Source: Candidatus Eiseniibacteriota bacterium
GTDB lineage: Bacteria; Eisenbacteria; RBG-16-71-46
Direction: 5' to 3'
DNA length: 5,191 nt
Assembly: GCA_903921835.1 (NCBI GenBank)
Contig: CAIXRL010000792.1
Span: forward strand, 1-5,191
Shown here: in pieces, positions 1 to 5,191 of the stretch
Numbering within the stretch: the first letter of the stretch is position 1
Layout of the letters: each line of letters opens with the position of its first letter
Notes under the pieces: generated by a model
Told to the model about the DNA's origin: nothing
Databases searched by the model: none
The model's input: only the letters and a program-made list of their open reading frames with translations
Program-made: the position numbers and the translations under genes

Positions 1-11
1 CGATTTCGGGT

Positions 12-1040
12 TCATTCTTCGGGCCTCCGCACGACACGCGACTCGGCGCGCCGGTGGGGAATGCGCGCGAGGAAGACGACACCGCCGATCAGGCTCACTG
101 CCAGAGCGACGAGATAGGTCGTGAACTGTAGCGTGAACGCCATGCTGTGCGCGACGCCGACGAGGCCGAACAGGACGACCCCGGCGCCTTCACGCACGCC
201 TATGCCATTCAACGAGATGGGCAGGGACACTATCACCGCGAGCAACGGCACGAAAAGGAAGAAGTAGGCCAGCGCGACGTGCAGGCCCAGCGCGCGCGCC
301 ACGAGCACGTGAACACCGATCCGCATGACCTGCACGCATGCGGCGATGGCGAACAGTTCCATGAACATTCGCGGCTGGCCCCGGAAGCTCTCCAGCCGGC
401 CCGAAAGGTCGTCCAGCGCGGGCCGCAGGCGCCCGAGCCCGATGCGCGCCAGCACGCCCTCGATCAGGGCCAGCGCCTGCGGGTGCAGGACCGCCCAGAG
501 CATGAGCACGCCGATGACGAAGAACCCGATCACGCCCCCGTAGAAGGTGGTGATCCAGGCGGGCGAGAGCTTGAGTTCGTGGATCGCCGGCAGCGTCGTC
601 AGCAGGGCGAGCCCGCCCAGCGCCACGGTGCCGACCATGCGGTCCATGAGCACGGTCGAGAACGCGCGGGCACGCGACGAGGCGCCGCCCCGCGCGGCGT
701 CCAGCACACGCGCGAAGTCGCCGCCCACGTTGGCGGGCAGGAAGTTGTTGAAGAAGAGCCCGACGTGGTAGTACGCGCACACCTTCCAGAACGGGATGTC
801 GATGCCCACGGCGCGCAACAGCCGGTTCCATTGGAAGGAGCCGAGGATGTTGCTCGCGAGCATCACGCCGAAGGCCAGCGCGAGACCCGCGGGACTCGCC
901 TGCGCGATCGCCAGGCGCACGTCCTTCCAGTCGAGCCGCGTGCGGAAGAGGAAGACGAAGAGCGCGACGGACAGCGCGATCTTGACCGCGAGCAGCAGCG
1001 CCGTCTTCGGCGACAGCTTCGTACCGGGCTCACCGGCCAT
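12..1040 (-). CDS. Lysylphosphatidylglycerol synthase TM-region / UPF0104 flippase-like membrane protein
   Basis: This is a polytopic inner-membrane protein of 342 residues, matching the LPG_synthase_TM (PF03706) family, some of whose members are flippase domains of aminoacyl-lipid synthases. The catalytic aminoacyltransferase domain of MprF is absent, so this is a stand-alone membrane part. Hydrophobic spans lie at about 13-32, 49-67, 88-101, 134-151, 166-186, 226-249, 254-275, 286-300 and 302-325. Family motifs are FLPANVGGDFARV (100-112), LMDRMVG (131-137) and SLPISLNGIGVREG (272-285). The arginine-rich tail after the last span (IPHRRAESRVVRRPEE) suggests a cytoplasmic C-terminus. The ATG at 1040 has GGAGG 6 bases upstream, inside the glycosyltransferase gene, which it overlaps by 11 bases. 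Only 11 bases of the window lie beyond the stop, so the operon may continue. Family function is poorly defined; transport or exposure of a glycolipid made by its neighbours is an inference. Confidence 0.9.
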   Translation of the reverse strand: MAGEPGTKLSPKTALLLAVKIALSVALFVFLFRTRLDWKDVRLAIAQASPAGLALAFGVMLASNILGSFQWNRLLRAVGIDIPFWKVCAYYHVGLFFNNFLPANVGGDFARVLDAARGGASSRARAFSTVLMDRMVGTVALGGLALLTTLPAIHELKLSPAWITTFYGGVIGFFVIGVLMLWAVLHPQALALIEGVLARIGLGRLRPALDDLSGRLESFRGQPRMFMELFAIAACVQVMRIGVHVLVARALGLHVALAYFFLFVPLLAVIVSLPISLNGIGVREGAGVVLFGLVGVAHSMAFTLQFTTYLVALAVSLIGGVVFLARIPHRRAESRVVRRPEE

Positions 1041-2160
1041 CGGCGCCCTCCCCCGTCAGCGCGTCGAGCGACCGGCGCGCGCAATCGTCCCAGCGAAAAC
1101 GCTCCGCCCACGCCACGCCCGCGGCCGCGAGCCGTGCGCGCAGCGCCGTGTCGGTGAGCACGCGCATCAGGGCGTCCGCGAGCGCGCCGTCGTCGTCGTA
1201 GCGCACGAGCAGGCCCGTCTCGTCGCGGCGCACCGAATCGCGCAACCCCGGGCTGTCGGCCGCCACGACCGCGGTGCCGCACGCGCCGGCCTCGACCACG
1301 GTGAGCCCCCAGCCCTCCTTGGGGCTCGGCTGCACGACGGCCCACGCGGACTGGATGCGACGCACCTTCTCGGCGAACGGCAGGAAGCCGCAGAACTCGA
1401 CGGCGTGCGCGACGCCGCGCGTCGCGGCCTGGCGGACCAGCTCGGGCTGCCACGGACCGTCGCCGATCACCTGCAGCCGCAGCTGCGGCACCTGCTCGAG
1501 CACGCGCGGCAGCGATCTCAGCACCCAGTCGAGGCCCTTGTAGCGGCGCAGCCGGCCGACGAACACCAGCGTCGGGCGCGCGGATTTCGCCACCGCGGGA
1601 TCGACGCGATAGCGCTCGTGGTTCAGCCCGCAGTGCACGACGGTGATGCTCCCGGTCGGGATGCCGCGGTGGACGAGGTCGTCGCGCGTGCTCTCGGAGA
1701 TCGCGAGGAAGCGCGCGCCGCGGTAGGCGGCGGGAATGAAGCGCTCGAGCGCGACCACGTACGACGCGACCAGCGCGTTCGCCTCGGCGAACGCCGCGGC
1801 GCCGAACAGGTGCGGCACGATCACGGCGACCGGCGCCTTCGTGCCCAGAGCGACGAAGCACGGCACCTTGTTGACGTCCTCGACCACGAGGTCCGGCGCG
1901 TTCGCGCCCGCGAACTCTCGCCGCAGCACGCCCGGCACCACGAGGTTGAAGTTCCACCAGTTACCGCGCCGCGCGACGTGGATGCCGCGGTGCAGGGAGT
2001 CGGGCACGCCCCCGGGGAAGCCGCTCGCCAGCCACGTCACGCGCATGCCGCGCCGCACGCCCTCGAGCAGGATCTCCTCGAGGTGCAGTTCCGCGCCCCC
2101 CGCCTCGGGATGCGCGGGGTCGCGAAAGTTCACGGCCAGCAGGTGGCGCGGGGCGGTCAT
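1030..2160 (-). CDS. Glycosyltransferase family 4 (GT-B fold)
   Basis: This predicted retaining GT-B glycosyltransferase moves a sugar from a nucleotide donor to an unknown acceptor, probably at the cytoplasmic face of the membrane. It has 376 residues. The N-terminal domain has the acceptor-side glycine-rich loop PEAGGAELHLEEI (18-30), then GNWWNFNLVVPGVLRREF (66-83), DLVVEDVNKVPCF (90-102) and a PHLFG segment (116-120). The C-terminal Glycos_transf_1 domain opens with LVFVGRLRRYKGLDWVL (198-214), continues with VIGDGP (231-236) and carries the EX7E nucleotide-sugar motif (E282, E290) in PKEGWGLTVVEAGACGTAVV. There is no membrane span. The ATG at 2160 overlaps the methyltransferase stop (ATGA) and has no clear Shine-Dalgarno sequence, so translation is probably coupled. 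The frame remains open upstream across the methyltransferase gene, but that extension is a shadow. The 3' end overlaps the following membrane-protein gene by 11 bases. Confidence 0.93.
   Translation of the reverse strand: MTAPRHLLAVNFRDPAHPEAGGAELHLEEILLEGVRRGMRVTWLASGFPGGVPDSLHRGIHVARRGNWWNFNLVVPGVLRREFAGANAPDLVVEDVNKVPCFVALGTKAPVAVIVPHLFGAAAFAEANALVASYVVALERFIPAAYRGARFLAISESTRDDLVHRGIPTGSITVVHCGLNHERYRVDPAVAKSARPTLVFVGRLRRYKGLDWVLRSLPRVLEQVPQLRLQVIGDGPWQPELVRQAATRGVAHAVEFCGFLPFAEKVRRIQSAWAVVQPSPKEGWGLTVVEAGACGTAVVAADSPGLRDSVRRDETGLLVRYDDDGALADALMRVLTDTALRARLAAAGVAWAERFRWDDCARRSLDALTGEGADGR
1047..1051 (-). promoter_or_regulatory. Ribosome binding site of the flippase-like gene
   Basis: GGAGG on the coding strand, inside a GGGGGAGGG run, lies 6 bases before the ATG at 1040. 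It sits within the last codons of the glycosyltransferase gene and explains how a gene overlapping its predecessor by 11 bases is initiated. Confidence 0.65.
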
Positions 2161-2933
2161 TTCGGCCGGGCCACCGTTCCGATCACGTGACAGGTCCACA
2201 ACGCCCAGCGGCGGCCGCGCAGCGAGGCGCGCAGGCCCTCCCAGGCGCCCGACCACCACGCCGGCCCCTTCGGGTGCAGCGGCAGCCGCAGGCCGAGCCC
2301 GCGCTTGAGCGACTCGCGCAGGGCGCGGTACCACAGCCCCGGCACCATCCAGTCGCCGTAGGTCCGCACCACGTCGAGCCCCGCGTCGCGGCAGAGCGCC
2401 TCGAGCTGCGCGGGCGTGAACTGCGTCTCCCAGCCCGCGAACCACACGCCGAGCAGGATGAACACGTTCTTCATGAGCGTGTAGAGGTGGAACGTCTGCG
2501 GCACGTCCACGAGCATGCGGCCGCCGCGCGCCGTGACGCGCGCGTTCTCGCGCAGCAGCGGCATCGGGTCGCGGAAGTGCTCGAGAAGTCCCTGGTGGAA
2601 CGAGACGTCGATCGCGCCATCGCGAAACGGCATGCGGGTGGCGTCGGCCTGCACCAGCAGCACCGGGACGCCCTGCGCCGCGGCCTGCGCCTTCACGAGC
2701 GCCAGCGAGGCGGGCGAGTAGTCCAGCACGATGCCGCGGGCGCCACGGCGGGCCAGGTCGAGCAGGTCGCGGCCCGAACCGGCGCCGATCTCCATCACCC
2801 AGCGGCCCTCGACGGGACCGTCGGCGAGCACCTCGCGCACGAGACGGCCTCCGGTCGAATACGTGCCCTCGATGTCGGCCTGGTGACCCTTCCAGTACGA
2901 CTCCCAGTGCTCGAGTGTGGATACGCGCGCCAT
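2157..2933 (-). CDS. Class I SAM-dependent methyltransferase (Methyltransf_11/23 type)
   Basis: This protein of 258 residues has a Rossmann-like SAM-binding core, with an acceptor that cannot be named. Motif I is VMEIGAGSGRD (46-56). The acidic end of strand 2 is GIVLDYSPASL (67-77, D71 expected to bind the SAM ribose). Motif II/III is VQADATRMPF (94-103), followed by IDVSFHQGLLEHF (108-120) and the post-core strand GGRMLVDVPQ (137-146). A hydrophobic segment (154-167) and a tryptophan-rich C-terminus (225-247) could contact membrane or a lipid acceptor. The ATG at 2933 was chosen because AGGGGGA lies 8 bases upstream and the intervening codons (AGG, GGG, ACA, GGA) are unlike the GC-ending codons of the gene. 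The ATG at 2954 would instead give an ATGA overlap with the phosphoesterase and seven more residues. The stop overlaps the glycosyltransferase start by 4 bases. The neighbours suggest a sugar or lipid substrate; this is inference. Confidence 0.88.
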   Translation of the reverse strand: MARVSTLEHWESYWKGHQADIEGTYSTGGRLVREVLADGPVEGRWVMEIGAGSGRDLLDLARRGARGIVLDYSPASLALVKAQAAAQGVPVLLVQADATRMPFRDGAIDVSFHQGLLEHFRDPMPLLRENARVTARGGRMLVDVPQTFHLYTLMKNVFILLGVWFAGWETQFTPAQLEALCRDAGLDVVRTYGDWMVPGLWYRALRESLKRGLGLRLPLHPKGPAWWSGAWEGLRASLRGRRWALWTCHVIGTVARPK

Positions 2934-2941
2934 GCGTCCTG

Positions 2942-2948
2942 TCCCCCT
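2942..2948 (-). promoter_or_regulatory. Ribosome binding site deciding the methyltransferase start
   Basis: AGGGGGA on the coding strand, 8 bases before the ATG at 2933. It lies in the 17-base gap after the phosphoesterase stop, the only non-overlapping junction in the window if this start is right. The alternative ATG at 2954 has only a GGGG three bases upstream. Confidence 0.5.
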
Positions 2949-2950
2949 GG

Positions 2951-3676
2951 TCATTCGCCCCACTGCAGTCGTTCGGCGAGCAACGGCGGCAGTCCCGCCG
3001 CGCGGATGCAGGCCATCGCGGCGGGGATGTCGTATTCGAGCCGGACGTGCTCGAAGCGCAACGCTTCGTCGTCGAACAGCATGTAGCCCGCGCGCCGGTC
3101 GCCGTCACGCGGCTGTCCCACGCTGGGCACGTTCACGAGGTAGCGGCAGTCGCGCCGGCCGGTGACGACCGCCTCGCGCGTATAGCGGACATTGGAGCCC
3201 CCCAGCTCGAACGTGCCGGGATAGTGCGAATGCCCGATGAAGCAGATGCTCTCCTCGCACGACTCCATCTGGAACGCGGCGTCGTTGGGAGAGAGCACGT
3301 ACTGCCATTCCTCCGGCTCGGCCGGCGAGGAGTGCACCAGCAGCACGCCGCGCCAGTGGATCGTGAACGGCAGGGCGCGCAGGTACTCGAGGTTCCCTGG
3401 GGTCAGGTGCTCGGTCGTCCAGCGGGCGGCCGCGGCAGCATCGGGGTTGAAGTACCCGAGCTTGATGCGCCCACAGGCCGCGAGGTCGTGATTACCGGCG
3501 ACCGCGCCCTCGATGCGGGGCCGCAGGCTCTCGATGCACTCGTTGGGCGAAGCGCCGTAGCCCACGAAGTCGCCGAGGCAGACCATGGCGTCGGGCTTGC
3601 GCCCGTCGACGTCTTCCAGCACGCGCTCGAGCGCCGGGAGGTTGCCGTGCACGTCCGAGAGGATGGCCAGGCGCAT
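2951..3676 (-). CDS. Calcineurin-like metallophosphoesterase (YfcE/MJ0912-like superfamily domain)
   Basis: This is a predicted cytosolic two-metal phosphoesterase of 241 residues; its substrate cannot be told from sequence. All superfamily metal-ligand motifs are present in order: SDVHGN (7-12; D8, H10), CLGDFVGYG (33-41; D36), GNHD (61-64; N62, H63), VLLVHSSP (111-118; H115) and GHSH (148-151). A conserved NVPSVGQPRDGDRRAGYMLFD stretch (182-202) follows; the S-V-G-Q-P-R-D-G-D block is typical of the compact PF12850-type proteins rather than Mre11 or UDP-diacylglucosamine hydrolases. There is no signal peptide or membrane segment. The start at 3676 was chosen because the fold begins right at MRLAILSDVHGN, it overlaps the nusB stop by one base, and a GGAG sits 5 bases upstream. 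The reading frame stays open further upstream through nusB, but that part has no family similarity and is arginine-rich. An envelope-related or nucleotide-phosphoesterase role is possible, but neither is shown. Confidence 0.9.
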   Translation of the reverse strand: MRLAILSDVHGNLPALERVLEDVDGRKPDAMVCLGDFVGYGASPNECIESLRPRIEGAVAGNHDLAACGRIKLGYFNPDAAAAARWTTEHLTPGNLEYLRALPFTIHWRGVLLVHSSPAEPEEWQYVLSPNDAAFQMESCEESICFIGHSHYPGTFELGGSNVRYTREAVVTGRRDCRYLVNVPSVGQPRDGDRRAGYMLFDDEALRFEHVRLEYDIPAAMACIRAAGLPPLLAERLQWGE

Positions 3677-4107
3677 CAGAACTCCGCGGGTCTCAACTCG
3701 CGCGCCGCGCGGTCGAGCACCCCGTTGACGAACCTGCCGGACTCCGCGCTGCCGTAGCGGCGCGCGATCTCGATCGCCTCGTCGAGCACGACGCGCGCCG
3801 GCGAGCCGGGCCGCGCGACCAGTTCCGCGACCGCGACGCGAAGCACCGCGCGGTCCGTGGCGGCAAGGCGCTGCAGCGGCCAGTGCTCGGCGGCCGCGCG
3901 CAGGCGCTCGTCGATCGCGGCGCCATCGCTCTCGAGCACGCGGACGAGGTCCTCGATCAGCTCGACCTGGTCCTCGGAGAGAGACTCCTCCTCGCGCCGC
4001 AACGCCCACGCGAACGGGTACGCGTCGCCCGCGACGTCGGCCTGGAAGGCGACGCGGAACGCCACCTCGCGGGCGCGGCGGCGGGTGCCCGCGGCGGGCC
4101 CGCTCAT
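3676..4107 (-). CDS. nusB: Transcription antitermination factor NusB
   Basis: NusB is a small all-helical RNA-binding protein that pairs with NusE (ribosomal protein S10) on boxA RNA to support antitermination, chiefly in rRNA operons. The 143-residue length fits the family (about 140). The arginine-rich N-terminus TRRRAREVAFRVAFQADV (8-25) matches the usual R-x-x-AR-x-x-A-x-x-x-L-(Y/F)-Q pattern. The C-terminal half holds the most conserved motifs: HWPLQRLAATDRAVLRVAVAEL (75-96), VVLDEAIEIARRYG (106-119) and SGRFVNGVLDRAA (123-135). Residues 38-48 are an acidic stretch (REEESLSEDQ) linking the two halves, as is common. The ATG at 4107 overlaps the ribH stop (ATGA), with only a weak AGG about 8 bases upstream, so initiation probably relies on coupling to ribH translation. 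The TGA shares one base with the following phosphoesterase start (TGATG). The ribH-nusB order is widespread in bacteria. Confidence 0.96.
   Translation of the reverse strand: MSGPAAGTRRRAREVAFRVAFQADVAGDAYPFAWALRREEESLSEDQVELIEDLVRVLESDGAAIDERLRAAAEHWPLQRLAATDRAVLRVAVAELVARPGSPARVVLDEAIEIARRYGSAESGRFVNGVLDRAARELRPAEF
3682..3685 (-). promoter_or_regulatory. Ribosome binding site of the metallophosphoesterase
   Basis: GGAG on the coding strand lies 5 bases before the ATG at 3676, within the last codons of nusB. It supports that start over any in-frame upstream start inside nusB. Confidence 0.6.
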
Positions 4108-4634
4108 GACGCGAACCTGCCATTCAGCTGGTTCGCGCAGCGAATCGCGGCGAGCGCCACCTGCGCGCCGGTGTTGCCGTGCTCGCCGCCGCTGCGGGCC
4201 TCGGCCTGTCCCACGTTCTCGACCGCAAGCACGCCGTTGAGCACAGGGACGCCCGTATCGAGCGTGACGCGCATGAGCCCCTGCGCCGTGTTGTCGGACA
4301 CGAGCCGGAAGTGCTCGGTCTCACCGCGGATGACGCAGCCGAGGGCGATCACCGCCTCCGGGAGAAAGGCGTGCGGCACCGGGTCGCCGTCCTCGATGTC
4401 CCGGAACCCGTCCGGCCCTCCAGTGGACAGCGCCGCCATGGCCGCCCAGGGCAGCTCCAGGCTTCCCGGCACCCGGTGCACCTCGACATCCTCGTCCGCC
4501 ACGCCACGCGAGCGCAGCGTCGCAAGCGCGCCGTCCAGCAGGCGCTTCACGATGCCCTCGTTCCATTGCGCCGCGACGATGCAGAACTTCAGGCCGGTCC
4601 CGTCGTCCGACGGCACGTACTCGCGCACGCTCAT
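4104..4634 (-). CDS. ribH: 6,7-dimethyl-8-ribityllumazine synthase (RibH)
   Basis: RibH condenses 5-amino-6-ribitylamino-uracil with 3,4-dihydroxy-2-butanone 4-phosphate to form lumazine, the penultimate step of riboflavin synthesis. The protein has 176 residues; the family usually has about 155. Recognisable segments are AAQWNEGIVKRLLDGA (21-36, with W24 at the position of B. subtilis F22), VPGSLELPWAA (55-65), ALGCVIRGETEHF (97-109, catalytic H108 aligning with B. subtilis H88), and GVPVLNGVLAVENVGQAEAR (128-147, R147 aligning with phosphate-binding R127). Two features stand out: an insertion of about 18 residues, glycine-, aspartate- and proline-containing, between PWAA and AVIALG, and N133 and T155 where B. 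subtilis has F113 and K135. The linker RSGGEHGNTG has the same length as the B. subtilis one, so an icosahedral assembly is not excluded. The ATG at 4634 was chosen because it overlaps the ribA stop and follows a strong GGGGGAGG. The stop overlaps the nusB start by 4 bases. Confidence 0.96.
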   Translation of the reverse strand: MSVREYVPSDDGTGLKFCIVAAQWNEGIVKRLLDGALATLRSRGVADEDVEVHRVPGSLELPWAAMAALSTGGPDGFRDIEDGDPVPHAFLPEAVIALGCVIRGETEHFRLVSDNTAQGLMRVTLDTGVPVLNGVLAVENVGQAEARSGGEHGNTGAQVALAAIRCANQLNGRFAS

Positions 4635-5191
4635 ACCTCCCCCATCTCCAGGTCGAGCAGGTGCCCGAGCTTGTCGCGCTTCGTCGAGAGGTAGCGGCGG
4701 TTGAACTTGTTGGGCTTCACCTGCAGCGGCACGCGCTTCGTGATCTCGAGTCCGTACGCCTCCAGACCCACGACCTTGCGCGGGTTGTTGGTGAGCAGTT
4801 CGAGCTTGCGCAGCCCCAGATCCGCCAGGATCTGTGCGCCGATGCCGTAGTCGCGCAGGTCGGCCGGGAAACCGAGCTCGAGGTTCGCCTCCACGGTGTC
4901 CAGCCCGCGGTCCTGCAGCGCGTACGCGCGCAGCTTGTTCGCCAGCCCGATGCCGCGGCCTTCCTGGCGCAGGTAGAGCAGCACGCCCGCGCCGCGCTTC
5001 GCGATCGCGCGCAATGCCGCGTGCAGCTGCTGCCCGCAGTCGCAGCGCCGCGAGCCGAACACGTCGCCGGTGAGGCACTGGGAGTGGACGCGCACGAGCG
5101 CCGGCCTGCTCTTGGACAGCTTGCCCATCACCAGCGCGATGTGGTGGTCGCCCTCGAGCACGCTCTCGTAGAGGTGCAGCTCGAACTCGCC
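4631..5191 (-). CDS. ribA: GTP cyclohydrolase II (RibA, or C-terminal half of bifunctional RibBA), 5' end outside window
   Basis: This cytosolic zinc enzyme converts GTP to 2,5-diamino-6-ribosylamino-4(3H)-pyrimidinone 5'-phosphate, formate and pyrophosphate, the first step of riboflavin synthesis. The frame stays open to the right edge, giving 186 visible residues that begin GEFELHLYES. Visible hallmarks are the zinc-cysteine set HSQCLTGD...RRCDCG (C39, C50, C52 of the visible part), the RQEGRGIGL loop (75-83), DTVEAN (98-103), RDYGIGAQIL (113-122), LLTNNPRK (132-139) and the C-terminal YLSTKRDKLGHLL. The Met/GTG at 5161 is internal, because family similarity continues upstream of it. Monofunctional E. 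coli RibA has only about 15 residues before the equivalent of this GEF, so the window cannot show whether an N-terminal DHBP synthase (RibB) domain precedes it. The RDYGIGAQIL wording is typical of RibBA fusions, which is my preferred guess. The stop overlaps the ribH start by 4 bases (ATGA). Confidence 0.95.
   Translation of the reverse strand, partial: GEFELHLYESVLEGDHHIALVMGKLSKSRPALVRVHSQCLTGDVFGSRRCDCGQQLHAALRAIAKRGAGVLLYLRQEGRGIGLANKLRAYALQDRGLDTVEANLELGFPADLRDYGIGAQILADLGLRKLELLTNNPRKVVGLEAYGLEITKRVPLQVKPNKFNRRYLSTKRDKLGHLLDLEMGEV
4635..4643 (-). promoter_or_regulatory. Ribosome binding site of ribH
   Basis: On the coding strand the sequence GGGGGAGGT directly precedes the ribH ATG, inside the last codons of ribA. 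The GGAGG core lies only one base from the ATG, while the preceding G run gives a more usual spacing. Together with the ATGA overlap it supports the start at 4634. Confidence 0.6.

Noticed and set aside
1..11. Possible terminator after the flippase-like gene
   Set aside because: Only 11 bases are visible past the stop, with no stem-loop or T run to judge.
147..1157. Plus-strand open frame of 336 codons opposite the flippase-like gene
   Set aside because: Low-complexity, charged, Arg/His/Glu/Gln-rich translation with no recognisable domain; it is the shadow of a clear membrane-protein gene.
796..2190. Plus-strand open frame of 464 codons opposite the glycosyltransferase
   Set aside because: It is rich in Arg, His, Gln and Ala with no family motif, as expected from the antisense of GC-rich codons. 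The minus strand carries a well-supported glycosyltransferase across the same bases.
2161..3108. Possible N-terminal extension of the glycosyltransferase, whose frame stays open through the methyltransferase gene
   Set aside because: The extension has no domain similarity and is Arg/Gly/Pro-rich. The same bases encode a convincing methyltransferase in another frame, and GT homology starts at the ATG at 2160.
2187..3757. Plus-strand open frames opposite the methyltransferase and phosphoesterase genes
   Set aside because: No motifs, composition typical of antisense translation in GC-rich DNA, and fully covered by supported minus-strand genes.
3677..4123. Possible N-terminal extension of the metallophosphoesterase through nusB
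   Set aside because: The calcineurin-like fold begins exactly at the ATG at 3676 with a good ribosome binding site; upstream residues are an arginine-rich shadow of nusB.
4635..5078. Upstream extension of ribH into the ribA gene
   Set aside because: The in-frame upstream translation is Arg/Ala-rich without RibH similarity, and the same bases encode a textbook GTP cyclohydrolase II domain.

Overview
The window is a GC-rich (by eye about two thirds or more G+C) bacterial chromosomal segment that is almost entirely coding. All seven genes lie on the minus strand, so transcription runs from the right edge to the left. I see no mobile elements, RNA genes, CRISPR repeats, terminators or promoters. 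The operon promoter, and any FMN riboswitch, would lie beyond the right edge. The taxon cannot be fixed from sequence. The composition and the plain housekeeping content suggest a high-GC, non-enteric bacterium.

In transcription order, the right third is a riboflavin and transcription-factor block. It holds the GTP cyclohydrolase II domain of ribA or ribBA (5' end cut by the window), then ribH (lumazine synthase), then nusB (antitermination factor). ribH-nusB adjacency is a common bacterial arrangement. RibA makes the first pyrimidine intermediate from GTP, and RibH makes the penultimate intermediate, 6,7-dimethyl-8-ribityllumazine.

The centre and left carry four further genes in the same direction: a calcineurin-like metallophosphoesterase, a class I SAM-dependent methyltransferase, a family-4 type glycosyltransferase, and a polytopic membrane protein of the lysylphosphatidylglycerol-synthase transmembrane / flippase-like family (UPF0104). 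The last three look like a small envelope or glycolipid modification cassette: methyl transfer, glycosyl transfer and a membrane step. That role is inferred from family and neighbourhood only.

The genes are packed end to end. Stop and start codons overlap by 4, 4, 1, 4 and 11 bases at five of the six junctions. The remaining junction, before the methyltransferase, has either a 17-base gap or a 4-base overlap, depending on the start codon. This implies one polycistronic, translationally coupled transcript. The most unusual sequence details are an insertion of roughly 18 residues in RibH and two substitutions at known active-site-region positions of that protein. I do not see a convincing new biological system here.
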